The notes under the pieces are model-generated. The model saw nothing but the letters and a program-made list of their open reading frames with translations. It had not been told where the DNA came from and did not search any database. A stretch of DNA of 64,000 nt. It comes from Paenibacillus gallinarum. Lineage in GTDB: Bacteria > Bacillota > Bacilli > Paenibacillales > Paenibacillaceae. The first letter of the stretch is position 1. Every line of letters starts with the position of its first letter. Both the position numbers and the translations under genes were made by a program. The stretch covers positions 1-64,000 of the forward strand of contig NZ_JACSQL010000016.1 of the NCBI RefSeq assembly GCF_014836635.1, in the 5' to 3' direction. This document shows positions 34,096 to 43,028 of the stretch, piece by piece.

Positions 34096-35376
34096 TTAAG
34101 CGTTACTTCCGACTGCTTGTTCTGATTGTTGCAAAGATGCAGATTCATATTTAGGTTTTGTTTTAGCTGCAAGGAAGTACAAAGCGGCACTTACACAAGA
34201 AAGTACAATGAGCACAGTTAAAACTAAGCCATAAGAATTATTAATCCCATACACAACTCCACCAAATACGGCACTGAGTGCAGTTCCTAAGGAAGAGAAC
34301 ATAGAAACCGTCCCAAAGATGGAACTGAAATCTTTTTCACCAAATAGGTAAGCTGTAATGTAAGATGGAGCGATCGTAAGTGCAGTTGCACCAAATCCTG
34401 TGAATGTTGCATAGAGAATACCTGCGATTTGTCCATCTGCATGTCTTAAGAATACAAAGCTGAGTACGTTACAAATTCCTAAGAAGAAGATCATAAGTGT
34501 TAATCCCATCTTGTCAAACATTCTGCCGACGAGCAGCTTGCCGACAATGACCATTGCTGATCCCAAAGATAATAGGAATGCAGCTCTTGACGAAGTAGCA
34601 CCGATATCTGTCAAGAATGGAGCAAGGTTGATAATCATGGTATTCGCAACGATACCGGTTACTATAATAGCAGCGCACAAGATCCAGAATGATGGTGTTC
34701 TTAATACATCTTTTTGGTTCATACCCGTTAACACTTGATTTTTATTTTTAGTAGGCGCTTGACCAAGTGGTGTCAAACCCATATCCGACGGGTGGAATCT
34801 GACAACAAACGCAGTCAGGGGAACGATGGTAACAGCAATCATAATCCCTATGATCAGGTAGGTTGTTCTCCAACCCACTGAACTAATCAAGGAACTTACG
34901 ACGGGACTCAGAATAATACCACCTAAGCCGCTACCTGATAAGGCAATACCTAGTGCTAATCCACGTTTCTCATTAAACCAGTTCGTAATGAGCACGGAAG
35001 AGGGAACAATGGATCCTGCAATGAGTGAAATACCTTGAAGAACAGATAGTGCATAGAAAACATAGATGTTACTTGCAAAAGAAAATCCGACAAATGATAG
35101 TGCACCTAGAAGGGTACATACCGTCATAAAAACTCGAATATTCACTTTTTTAAGTATTTTCCCCGCGATCGGAGCTGCTACTAAACCAACCAATGTAACG
35201 ATGGTAAAGTATAGACTGAACTGAGATCTTTCAATACCGAGCTCCTGTGATACAGGGTCTGTAAAAAATGAGATTAAGTTAACAATTGGTGTGAATAGGA
35301 ATGTCATTGACATAAAGGCTGTGATTACGATCCACCAGCCATAGAACATTTTGTTGTTTTTAGCCATGATTTGCAC
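34096..35376 (-). CDS. MFS transporter, OFA (oxalate:formate antiporter) type
   Basis: A 426-residue 12-helix transporter. Features are WWIVITAFMSMTF at the start, motif A-like GKILKKVNIRVF, the FNEKRGLALGIALSGSGLGG loop and helix, and a long central loop before helix 7. The layout is close to a second OFA-like carrier in this window (46314). It lies 26 bases downstream of an M20 amidohydrolase on the same strand, so it probably imports the substrate or exports the product of that enzyme. Confidence 0.85.
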   Translation of the reverse strand: MQIMAKNNKMFYGWWIVITAFMSMTFLFTPIVNLISFFTDPVSQELGIERSQFSLYFTIVTLVGLVAAPIAGKILKKVNIRVFMTVCTLLGALSFVGFSFASNIYVFYALSVLQGISLIAGSIVPSSVLITNWFNEKRGLALGIALSGSGLGGIILSPVVSSLISSVGWRTTYLIIGIMIAVTIVPLTAFVVRFHPSDMGLTPLGQAPTKNKNQVLTGMNQKDVLRTPSFWILCAAIIVTGIVANTMIINLAPFLTDIGATSSRAAFLLSLGSAMVIVGKLLVGRMFDKMGLTLMIFFLGICNVLSFVFLRHADGQIAGILYATFTGFGATALTIAPSYITAYLFGEKDFSSIFGTVSMFSSLGTALSAVFGGVVYGINNSYGLVLTVLIVLSCVSAALYFLAAKTKPKYESASLQQSEQAVGSNA

Positions 35377-35402
35377 CTTCCCGAGTTAGATATGAATAAT
35401 CT

Positions 35403-36578
35403 CTATTCTTGTCCCAATAAATCCAAGATTAATTGAACTTCTACTTTTGTACCGTTAACCAATGCTTCTTCCATTACTCTGAATTTAGGATGGTGGTTCA
35501 TATAACCGCATCCTTCCTCTTCTAAGCCGGCGCCTAATAACATGAAGCAGCCTGGAACGACTTTGGTATAAGCAGAGAAATCCTCACTTGCCATTAGCAT
35601 AGGAGATTCATAGACTAAATCTTCACCAAGCACTTTCGTAGCAGATTGATATGCAAATTCAGCAAGTTCAGGTGTGCTGTAAACGGCAGAATATCCACGG
35701 ACATAATCAAGTTCAACCGTAGCGCCGTATGCAGCAGCTACATAATCAATAATTTCTCTAACCCGTTTTTCCATTAAATTGCGAATTTCTTCATTTGTCG
35801 TACGAATGGAACAGCTTAATGTAGCCGTATCCGCAATAATATTAGGAGCTTGGCCGCTGTGGAATTCACCAATGCTTAAGATCGCCATTTCGCTCGCTGG
35901 AACATTACGAGATACAATACTTTGGAGTGCCATAACCATATGACTGCCGACTACAATGGGGTCAATCGACAATTCTGGTGTAGAAGCGTGAGATCCTTTG
36001 CCTTGGATTTTCAAGAAGAATCCATCAGCTGCAGTAGTGGTATAACCTGTTTTTACAATTCCAAGAGAGCCTGTTTTTAATCTTGGGATAATGTGAATGC
36101 CGAAGATTTGATCTACGTCCTTAAGTACACCTGCATCAACGAGTTCTTGAGCACCGCCAGGCACTTGTTCTTCTGCATGTTGGAAAATAAATTTAACGGT
36201 TCCGGCTAGTTTATCTTTCATACCGGATAGTACACTTGCTGCTCCGAGCAACATCGCAACATGAGTGTCATGTCCGCAAGCGTGCATTACACCGTCATTA
36301 ACAGATTTGAAATCCACATTGGTTTCTTCTTGAATGGGCAAAGCATCCATATCTGCTCGAAGTGCAATCGTTTTTCCATCTCCCGCACTGCCGACTAAGG
36401 TAGCAACTACACTGGTTGGGGTAGGGCGTGTTAATTCAAGATTAGGAAAAGTAGATAACGTATCATAAATATATTGAGAAGTTTTAAATTCTTTGAATGA
36501 GAGTTCAGGATGTTGATGAAGATGTTGTCTCCATTCCGAAATTTTCTCTACAGGTATTTGATCAAACCAGTTCATCAT
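35403..36578 (-). CDS. M20 family amidohydrolase (N-acyl-amino-acid hydrolase type)
   Basis: A 391-residue zinc-dependent hydrolase that cleaves N-acyl or related amide bonds. Metal-binding and catalytic motifs are visible in MHACGHDTHVAMLLG, FIFQHAEEQVPGGA and ASEDFSAYTKVVPG. Length and motif order fit the M20D group (hippurate hydrolase / IAA-amino-acid hydrolase). It is the first gene of an operon with the OFA transporter. A dyad TGTGAA-N4-TTCACA lies 35-50 bases upstream of the start. Confidence 0.9.
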   Translation of the reverse strand: MMNWFDQIPVEKISEWRQHLHQHPELSFKEFKTSQYIYDTLSTFPNLELTRPTPTSVVATLVGSAGDGKTIALRADMDALPIQEETNVDFKSVNDGVMHACGHDTHVAMLLGAASVLSGMKDKLAGTVKFIFQHAEEQVPGGAQELVDAGVLKDVDQIFGIHIIPRLKTGSLGIVKTGYTTTAADGFFLKIQGKGSHASTPELSIDPIVVGSHMVMALQSIVSRNVPASEMAILSIGEFHSGQAPNIIADTATLSCSIRTTNEEIRNLMEKRVREIIDYVAAAYGATVELDYVRGYSAVYSTPELAEFAYQSATKVLGEDLVYESPMLMASEDFSAYTKVVPGCFMLLGAGLEEEGCGYMNHHPKFRVMEEALVNGTKVEVQLILDLLGQE

Positions 36579-36612
36579 ATTAAAAAACTCCCTTCTAATT
36601 GAAAGATAATAT

Positions 36613-36628
36613 TGTGAAACAATTCACA
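36613..36628. promoter_or_regulatory. possible operator of the M20/MFS operon
   Basis: TGTGAA-ACAA-TTCACA, perfect 6-bp arms, in the leader of the leftward operon. The remaining 36.63-37.05 kb is AT-rich with no gene. Confidence 0.35.
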
Positions 36629-37097
36629 CATCAAAATAAATATGAAAATAGAAAAGCTGACTTTAGTAGAAATAAAGGGTGAACGTTCTTTCTTGGGTAC
36701 CAGCAACAAAGGACTGTTCTTGTCTATAAATCTAGAATATCACGAAACTAAAAAACTTTCTATAGTTTCCTAGTGTTTAATTTGTGAACGCAAAAAAGAG
36801 ATTTCTAGTAGGTTTTGGAGAGCGTGTTGTGAAAAATAAGATGCCTATATGTGTTACAAACGCTTGTTATATTCACTACAAGGTGTGTTTTTATTTAAAC
36901 GGTTAGGCGCAAAAACGTGCGTTTATAAATAAATTAAATTTTTATTGTTGTAAACTTTATCACTGATGGATAAAGCGATTTCTGTCCTTCGGTATCATGA
37001 ATCAAAACATAACGAATAGAACAAATTGTAAAAAATAGAAGTTTTTAAATTCTAGGAAATCTGTTATTATGAAATCAGTAGGCGCATTCTTAGTAAT

Positions 37098-37112
37098 ATG
37101 CAAGCGCATACA
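37098..37112 (+). promoter_or_regulatory. CcpA cre site of the GH3 gene
   Basis: ATGCAAGCGCATACA matches every fixed position of the cre consensus WTGNAANCGNWNNCW. It lies about 90 bases before the GH3 start and downstream of a TATTAT-type -10 near 37062, a position suited to carbon catabolite repression. Confidence 0.65.
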
Positions 37113-37200
37113 ATAGGAAATATGCAACTTAACATTCTAGTCTTATCAACATCATTACATATTCCTATTACTAGAATAGGGTAGATCAGGAGGAAATCAT

Positions 37201-39987
37201 TTGAGTTCACAACTTATTGGAGTTCCATTAGAAGGCTTTGCAGAATTCAGTAGAAAAGTCGCGGCAGAAGGTGCAGTTCTCTTAAAAAACGAAGGAATGG
37301 TTCTTCCTATACAGGTTTCCGAAAACGTTTCCGTTTTTGGTCGCACTCAGGTTAATTACTATCGAAGCGGTACAGGATCAGGCGGAAGTGTAAATGTCGT
37401 ATACACGACAAATCTGCTGGATGGACTCCGGGCCAAAGCACAAATTAGCGTTAATGAAGAACTGGCATCCGTATATGAGAAATGGATTGAAGAGAATCCA
37501 TTCGATAATGGTGGAGGCGGCTGGGCTGCAGAGCCATGGCATCAACAAGAAATGCTTTTAACCGATGACTTGGTAGCTGCTGCAAGACAGAAATCAGCGA
37601 AAGCGATCATCGTCATTGGTCGTACCGCTGGAGAAGATCAAGATAATGCTAATGAGCAAGGAAGTTATCAGCTGACTGATGATGAAAAAGCAATGCTAAA
37701 GATCGTTACGAAATATTTTGAGCAGACGATTGTGGTACTAAACGTATCCAATATTATTGATATGAGCTGGCTGAATGATGAGAGCTTTGTGTATCCAGTA
37801 TCAGGTGTGATTTACGCTTGGCAGGGCGGAATGGAAGGCGGAAATGCAATTGCGGACGTACTGGTCGGTGATGTAACACCAAGCGGGAAGTTGACGGATA
37901 CGATTGCTTACTCTATTGAAGATTATCCATCCACACAGAATTACGGCAATGAATTTAAAAACCTCTATGAAGAGGATATTTATGTAGGTTACCGTTACTT
38001 TGAGACATTCTGTCCTGATAAGGTTCAATTTGAATTTGGTTATGGCCTGTCTTATACCACTTTCCAGGTAAAGCCTGAAGAAGCTAAGCAGATCACAAAA
38101 GACGGATCGAAGTATATTGAGATTGAGGTGACTGTCACAAATACCGGAGATACTTATGCAGGTAAAGAGACGGTACAAGTCTACTATGAAGCACCTCAAG
38201 GGAAGCTCGGGAAGCCGGCAAAAGCACTTGCTGCCTTTGCAAAAACAAAAATCATTCAGCCGGGTGAATCCGAACGTTTGACCCTGCAATTTTCTGTGAA
38301 TTCAATGGCTTCGTATGATGACAGCGGGGTAACGGGATGCACATCTGCTTATGTTTTAGAAGGAGGAAGCTATCTATTTTATGTTGGTACAAGTGTAAAA
38401 CAGTTAGAAAAAGTATCGGTGGATGGACAGAATGGTTACCATATGGAGGAACTTACTGTAGTTGAACAGCTGCAAGAAGCAATGGCGCCAACAGAAAAAT
38501 TCAAAAGAATGATGCCGGGTGTTCGTAAAGAAGATGGGGTTTATGAATTGGCAGAAGCTGAAGTTCCTACCCGCCAAATTTCTTTAGCAGATCGAATTGA
38601 GGCAAATTTACCGCAAACATTAGATCAAACAGGAGATCAAGGTTACAAGCTGAGTGATGTACATGAACAGAAAGTCAGCATGGATGCTTTTATTGCTCAA
38701 CTCAGTGATCAAGATTTAGCAGCTATTATTAGAGGTGAAGGCATGAGCAGCCCGCTTGTTACACCGGGGACAGCATCTGCTTTTGGCGGCGTAAGCGACA
38801 GTCTTCTTAGCTATGGTATTCCAGTCGGCTGTACATCTGACGGCCCTTCGGGGATCCGAATGGACAGTGGTCAGCAGGCCACACAGGTTGCGATCGGAAC
38901 ATTGCTTGCGGCAACTTGGGATATTGAACTAGTGGAAGAATTATATGTTTTGGAAGGCGAAGAGCTGGCGCGTAACAATATTGATACTTTGCTCGGACCA
39001 GGACTTAATATTCGCCGTAGTCCGCTAAATGGACGTAACTTTGAATATTTCTCAGAAGATCCGCTGATCTCTGGCTTATTCGCAGCAGCTTGTACCCGCG
39101 GAATTCGTAAGGGTGGTTCGCATGCAACTCTGAAACACTTTGCCTGCAACAACCAAGAGCAATACCGTACTAAAGTGGATGCGGTCGTATCTGAGCGCGC
39201 TTTGCGAGAAATCTATCTAAAAGGATTCGAAATCGCAGTAAAAGAAGGTGGAGCAAACTCCATTATGACTTCGTACAATCCGATCAATGGACATTGGGCT
39301 GCATCTAATTACGATCTGAATACGTCGATTCTCCGCGGTGAGTGGGGGTTTAAAGGGATTGTGATGACTGACTGGTGGGCTGTGATGAACGATGTCATCA
39401 ACGGTGGACCGGCTGATCGTAAATATACGAATTACATGGCTCGCGCTCAAAATGATCTATATATGGTCGTTAGTAATTATGGAGCTGAAACGAATGTCTG
39501 GGGCGACAACACGATAGAGTCACTTGAAAATGGTACCCTTACCCGCGGTGAGTTACAGCGGAATGCAATGAATATTTGTGAATTTTTGATGCAAGCACCT
39601 GTATTCTCTAGAGATGAAGTTACGGAGGAGAACATCGAGACATGTAAGGCAGATGCTACCCTGCAAGCAGAAGAGGCGCAAATCGTAGGGCATGAGGAGC
39701 AGGTAAAAGTGATTCCATCAGGCTCAACAATTATAAAAGTGAATGAGTCAGGCGTATATCGTATGTTTGCTGGCCTGATGTCTCCAGATGGAGAGCTGTC
39801 ACAAAGTGCGTGCAACCTCATTCTGAATGATCAAGTGGTAACGACCATTCAGACCAACGGTACAGAAGGCAAATGGATCAAGCTGAAACAAACGAAAGTA
39901 GAGCTGGAAGCAGGGCTTTACGAAATGAAGTTTGAACATATTAAGCCTGGTATGCATATCGATTGGATTGAATTTAAGCAGGTATAA
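37201..39987 (+). CDS. glycoside hydrolase family 3, circularly permuted (beta-glucosidase-like)
   Basis: A 928-residue intracellular glycosidase without signal peptide. Domain order is reversed relative to ordinary GH3. The alpha/beta sandwich domain comes first (about 1-270, EGAVLLKNEG and the likely acid/base E145 in RTAGEDQDN), then fibronectin-III-like (about 285-400). The TIM barrel is last (about 500-800), with SDGPSGIRM and the nucleophile D724 in GIVMTDWW. A C-terminal beta-rich tail follows. Permuted GH3 enzymes are known from Ruminococcus and Butyrivibrio. Start is TTG behind AGGAGG. A cre site indicates glucose repression. Confidence 0.88.
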   Translation: MSSQLIGVPLEGFAEFSRKVAAEGAVLLKNEGMVLPIQVSENVSVFGRTQVNYYRSGTGSGGSVNVVYTTNLLDGLRAKAQISVNEELASVYEKWIEENPFDNGGGGWAAEPWHQQEMLLTDDLVAAARQKSAKAIIVIGRTAGEDQDNANEQGSYQLTDDEKAMLKIVTKYFEQTIVVLNVSNIIDMSWLNDESFVYPVSGVIYAWQGGMEGGNAIADVLVGDVTPSGKLTDTIAYSIEDYPSTQNYGNEFKNLYEEDIYVGYRYFETFCPDKVQFEFGYGLSYTTFQVKPEEAKQITKDGSKYIEIEVTVTNTGDTYAGKETVQVYYEAPQGKLGKPAKALAAFAKTKIIQPGESERLTLQFSVNSMASYDDSGVTGCTSAYVLEGGSYLFYVGTSVKQLEKVSVDGQNGYHMEELTVVEQLQEAMAPTEKFKRMMPGVRKEDGVYELAEAEVPTRQISLADRIEANLPQTLDQTGDQGYKLSDVHEQKVSMDAFIAQLSDQDLAAIIRGEGMSSPLVTPGTASAFGGVSDSLLSYGIPVGCTSDGPSGIRMDSGQQATQVAIGTLLAATWDIELVEELYVLEGEELARNNIDTLLGPGLNIRRSPLNGRNFEYFSEDPLISGLFAAACTRGIRKGGSHATLKHFACNNQEQYRTKVDAVVSERALREIYLKGFEIAVKEGGANSIMTSYNPINGHWAASNYDLNTSILRGEWGFKGIVMTDWWAVMNDVINGGPADRKYTNYMARAQNDLYMVVSNYGAETNVWGDNTIESLENGTLTRGELQRNAMNICEFLMQAPVFSRDEVTEENIETCKADATLQAEEAQIVGHEEQVKVIPSGSTIIKVNESGVYRMFAGLMSPDGELSQSACNLILNDQVVTTIQTNGTEGKWIKLKQTKVELEAGLYEMKFEHIKPGMHIDWIEFKQV

Positions 39988-40013
39988 TCAGCGACAAAAA
40001 CTTCTTTTTTGCT

Positions 40014-40073
40014 AAAAAGTCTGTAGTTATGGTCCTCCTAGAACAAAGAGGATCTCTACAGACTTTTTTCTAT
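40014..40073 (+). terminator. terminator of the GH3 gene
   Basis: AAAAAGTCTGTAG / CTACAGACTTTTTT outer stem with a nested GGTCCTCCT / GAGGATC stem. Confidence 0.8.
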
Positions 40074-40131
40074 ATAAATGAAGAAAGGGGATAGGTTTCC
40101 TCATTTCCATTTTATACATTTATAATATATG

Positions 40132-40160
40132 TGGCTAAATGTTCGGAGATATGCTATACT
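40132..40160 (+). promoter_or_regulatory. promoter of csp copy 4
   Basis: TGGCTA (40132-40137), 17-base spacer, TATACT (40155-40160) with extended TGC, the same arrangement as copies 1-3. Confidence 0.65.
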
Positions 40161-40166
40161 AAGTTT

Positions 40167-40295
40167 ATTGAAGCATTGACCTAACGAATCCACATAGCGT
40201 AGAGGGTTATTCTTTAATAATAACCTTGTACCCTATGTGTATTTTTATTTTAAGGTAAGAATTTCATGTAAATTTAAAATTAGGTGGTAATAACA
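40167..40295 (+). ncRNA. structured cold-shock mRNA leader, copy 4
   Basis: Same nested stems (40190-40239). The loop is shorter and one base in the 3' internal loop differs (TTGTACCC for TTGTCCCC), while both stems stay paired. Confidence 0.6.
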
Positions 40296-40496
40296 ATGGA
40301 AACAGGAACAGTAAAATGGTTTAACGCAGAAAAAGGATTTGGCTTCATCGAGGTTGAAGGCGGAAGCGACGTATTCGTACACTTCAGCGCAATCACTGGA
40401 GACGGATTTAAATCTTTGGACGAAGGACAACGTGTTGAATTCAACATCGTTCAAGGCCAACGCGGTGCACAAGCTGAAAATGTTGTAAAACTCTAA
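40296..40496 (+). CDS. cold-shock protein, CspA/CspB family (copy 4)
   Basis: A 66-residue OB-fold protein with RNP1 KGFGFIEV and RNP2 VFVHFSAI. It differs from copies 1 and 2 by GGSD for GGDD. It is 8.5 kb from copy 3, separated by transporter and glycosidase genes, yet keeps the same promoter and leader. ydjO follows 80 bases later, after a terminator. Confidence 0.95.
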   Translation: METGTVKWFNAEKGFGFIEVEGGSDVFVHFSAITGDGFKSLDEGQRVEFNIVQGQRGAQAENVVKL

Positions 40497-40508
40497 TTAA
40501 GAGTCTTA

Positions 40509-40540
40509 TGCCTCAAACGTATCGTTTGGGGCATTTTTAT
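40509..40540 (+). terminator. terminator of csp copy 4
   Basis: GCCTCAAACG-TAT-CGTTTGGGGC with G-T pairs, followed by ATTTTTAT. Confidence 0.75.
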
Positions 40541-40577
40541 TTATATAGCCTATTCAGATACAGAAAGAGGGATGCGA

Positions 40578-40790
40578 ATGTACAATTCTCGAAGAAAACC
40601 AATGGAAGATGTACCGATGGAGTTAACGGCAATATGGTCTTGTTCAAACGACGGATGCAAAGGATGGATGAGAGATAACTTCGTGTTCTCCGTAGTTCCC
40701 GTATGCCCTCAGTGTCAGTCTAGCATGATAAAAGATGAGAAAATGCTTGCAACAGTGACGAACACGAGTCCTAACCAGAATAAAAAGTAA
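40578..40790 (+). CDS. ydjO: cold-inducible YdjO-like zinc-ribbon protein
   Basis: A 70-residue protein with two metal-binding pairs, WSCSNDGCKGWMRDNF and PVCPQCQSSMI, matching B. subtilis YdjO in length and spacing. YdjO is described as cold-shock inducible, and here it lies right after a csp gene. ATG 40578 is used because it has AGAGGG at 6 bases, while ATG 40572 abuts that site. In B. subtilis ydjO is also close to pspA-ydjGHI, as here. Confidence 0.85.
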   Translation: MYNSRRKPMEDVPMELTAIWSCSNDGCKGWMRDNFVFSVVPVCPQCQSSMIKDEKMLATVTNTSPNQNKK

Positions 40791-40825
40791 AGAATAAAGA
40801 GTTTTACTCTCTATTCCTCTATAAA

Positions 40826-40860
40826 GGCACCGATTCTATTGCTTCGGTGCTCTTTTTTTT
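40826..40860 (+). terminator. terminator after ydjO
   Basis: GCACCGA / TCGGTGC stem with a 10-base loop and eight T. Confidence 0.8.
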
Positions 40861-40898
40861 ATTTGCGGAGTCAATCGAATAAGAAAGGGTTGAATTCT

Positions 40899-41123
40899 AT
40901 GCAGTTGTTTCAAGATTATAATTTAAAAGTGAAGAAGACATTTAACGCAACGAATACCGAAGAGGTACTTACCGTATCAGAGGCGGGGAATCTACTGGGT
41001 TTATCCAAAGACCAAATGAAATTATATGTAGATAAGAATAAATTAACCAAAGTTCCGATTAATAGAAGTGTACATCGATATCTTTTACTAAAAGAAGAAA
41101 TTGATAAAATAGTTAAAACGTAA
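40899..41123 (+). CDS. small excisionase-type HTH protein
   Basis: A 74-residue putative DNA-binding protein. The helix-turn-helix reads LTVSEAGNLLGLSKDQMKLY, then VDKNKLTKVPINRSVHRYLL, the MerR/excisionase-like layout in which a wing follows the recognition helix. No partner domain. ATG 40899 is chosen because it has AAAGGG upstream; the open frame extends back to 40839 across the ydjO terminator. Target unknown. Confidence 0.7.
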   Translation: MQLFQDYNLKVKKTFNATNTEEVLTVSEAGNLLGLSKDQMKLYVDKNKLTKVPINRSVHRYLLLKEEIDKIVKT

Positions 41124-41126
41124 TGA

Positions 41127-41151
41127 ACACCAACGATATGGTGTTTTTTTT
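41127..41151 (+). terminator. terminator after the HTH gene
   Basis: ACACCA-ACGATA-TGGTGT followed by seven T. Confidence 0.78.
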
Positions 41152-41213
41152 ATTGGGTAAAAGATCAAGATGAAAGTAAAAAATAAGAAGGGTGTCTTAG
41201 GCAATTCATTAGA

Positions 41214-41242
41214 TTGAAACCTACGCATCATTTTTTATGTAT
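41214..41242 (+). promoter_or_regulatory. ECF-sigma (SigW-like) promoter of pspA-ydjGHI
   Basis: TGAAAC at about 41215, 16-17 bases, then TGTA close to the SigW -10 CGTA. In B. subtilis the equivalent operon is SigW-controlled. The first possible ATG of the downstream frame (41237) lies inside this -10 region, so it cannot be the start of a transcript made from here. Confidence 0.55.
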
Positions 41243-41278
41243 TATAAGGTAAAGATTCTTCTAAAGGAGGAGATATCC

Positions 41279-41968
41279 ATCGGTATTCTTTCTAGATTCA
41301 GAGATATTATGAAAGCGAATATGCATGACTTGGTTACCAAAGCAGAAGATCCAGAGAAAATGATGAATCACTATATGAAGCAACTGAACATTGACATAGG
41401 TAAAGTGAAATCAGAGACGGCTTCGGTAGCAGCGGAAGAAAGAAGAGCGAAGAGAGCGCTGGATGAGGTCAAAGCAGAAGTCAGTAAACTGCAGCGATAT
41501 GCTGAGAAAGCAGTGGAATCCGGAAATGAGGAGCAAGCTTTGCAGTTTCTGGACCGGAAGGTAGCACAGGTAGAAAAATTAGGCGAACTGGAAGCTATTT
41601 ATGAACGTGCTTCTTCTAACAAGAAAAATATGAAGCAAATGCAGGATAAACTGAGCTCTGATCTTAATGTTCTTGAAGAACGCCGTGCAGAATTAAGCGG
41701 GAAGATAGCTGCTACGACTGCCCAACAGAAAATAAATGCGGTGGGCTCAAATAAGGATGTTAGTGGTTCTGTGTTCGATGTAATCGAAGAAAAGGTTAAT
41801 AAAGCATATGATGAAGCCATGGCTATTACTGAACTCAGAGAGCAACCGAAGGACGATCTTGATGATCTTATTGCTCAGTTGGAGAGGGAGAACAATAAGA
41901 GTTCGGATAGGAATGCAGAAGAGGAGCTTGCCGCGATTAAAGAAAAACTCAACAACAAGAAGTCATAA
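41279..41968 (+). CDS. pspA: PspA/IM30-family envelope stress protein
   Basis: Long coiled-coil protein that binds damaged membranes. Text starts GILSRFRDIMKANMHDLVTK and AEDPEKMMNHYM, where homologues begin MGILSRF. AAGGAGG is 8 bases before an ATC codon (41279), suggesting a rare AUC start and a product of about 229 residues. The in-frame ATG at 41237 lies in the presumed promoter and would add 14 atypical residues. It is first in an operon with ydjG, ydjH and ydjI, matching B. subtilis ydjF (pspA)-ydjGHI. Confidence 0.85.
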   Translation: MGILSRFRDIMKANMHDLVTKAEDPEKMMNHYMKQLNIDIGKVKSETASVAAEERRAKRALDEVKAEVSKLQRYAEKAVESGNEEQALQFLDRKVAQVEKLGELEAIYERASSNKKNMKQMQDKLSSDLNVLEERRAELSGKIAATTAQQKINAVGSNKDVSGSVFDVIEEKVNKAYDEAMAITELREQPKDDLDDLIAQLERENNKSSDRNAEEELAAIKEKLNNKKS

Positions 41969-41996
41969 ATTCTTGGGTGGGTAGTGAGGTGAACAT

Positions 41997-43028
41997 ATGC
42001 CAGTCATAGAATATAAATGTCCGAACTGCGGAAGCAGCATGGTTTTTGACAGTGAGTCAGGGATGCTGCATTGCCCGAGTTGTGGCCGTGACGATAATAT
42101 TGAGGAAATCCCGGATCCTTTAACCAGAAATGTGTTTACTGAAAATGAAGTGAATGAATACCACTGTACCAGTTGCGGCGCGGTCATCATGACAGAGGCA
42201 GAAACAACAGCTACGGTATGCAGTTTTTGCGGTTCTTCTGTTGTGCTTGGCGACCGGCTCACGGGAGAGCTGGCCCCGGCCAAGATTATCCCATTTTCGA
42301 TCAGCAAAGAAGAAGCAATGCAAGCTTTTCGAAAATGGTGCAGAAATGGACTGCTTACGCCCAGTGATTTTATGACAGCGGACCGAATTAAAGGGATTAC
42401 AGGAATCTACGTGCCGTTCTGGTTATATGGATTACATAATCACATTGAAGTTCGTGGTCTGGGTACAAAAGTGAGGAGTTACACAAGAGGAGATTATCAT
42501 TACACGGAAACGATGCATTTTGAAGTATACCGTAAAATCCGGCTCAATTATGATAATGTACCGATTGATGCGGCAGAGAAAATGAATGATGAACTGATGG
42601 ATAAGCTCGAACCCTTCCCATACGGACAGCTGAAAAGCTTTAAATCCCCTTATCTTGCTGGCTTTATTGCCGAAAAATATAGCTATGATGAATCAGAGCT
42701 GCTGCCGCGAGCAAAGGAAAAGATTCGTCAGTATATCGATTCTTACATTCAGTCATCAGCTTCTGGTTATGCCACGGTAAGTTTCACGGATAAGCAGATC
42801 GATACAACTTTAGCGCGTGCCGATTATGTCCTGCTTCCGGTATGGATGGTGCAATATGATTATAAAAAAGCCGAGCATACGTTTGCGATGAACGGACAGA
42901 CAGGTAAAGTGGTGGGCAAACCTCCGATTAGCAAAGGGAAAGTAAGTGCTTGGTTTGCAGGAGTCTCTGGCATTTCATTTCTATCGCTGAAACTGATTTC
43001 CTGGATGATGGGAGGAGGATTTTGGTGA
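41997..43028 (+). CDS. ydjG: YdjG-like zinc-ribbon membrane protein
   Basis: A 343-residue protein with two N-terminal zinc ribbons (YKCPNCGSSM...HCPSCGRDD and YHCTSCGAVI...TVCSFCGSS). A conserved soluble region with VPFWLYGLHN follows, with a hydrophobic C-terminal segment (about 318-340). It matches the TFIIB-type zinc-ribbon YdjG protein of the B. subtilis pspA operon. It may help recruit PspA to the membrane with YdjH, as reported there. The ATG has GTGAGGTG upstream. Its stop overlaps the next start by 4 bases (GTGA). Confidence 0.82.
   Translation: MPVIEYKCPNCGSSMVFDSESGMLHCPSCGRDDNIEEIPDPLTRNVFTENEVNEYHCTSCGAVIMTEAETTATVCSFCGSSVVLGDRLTGELAPAKIIPFSISKEEAMQAFRKWCRNGLLTPSDFMTADRIKGITGIYVPFWLYGLHNHIEVRGLGTKVRSYTRGDYHYTETMHFEVYRKIRLNYDNVPIDAAEKMNDELMDKLEPFPYGQLKSFKSPYLAGFIAEKYSYDESELLPRAKEKIRQYIDSYIQSSASGYATVSFTDKQIDTTLARADYVLLPVWMVQYDYKKAEHTFAMNGQTGKVVGKPPISKGKVSAWFAGVSGISFLSLKLISWMMGGGFW

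Noticed and set aside
36579..37200. Possible riboswitch or T-box leader in the long gap before the GH3 gene
   Set aside because: I looked for T-box, SAM, TPP and purine-type conserved cores on both strands and saw none; only a cre site and AT-rich DNA.
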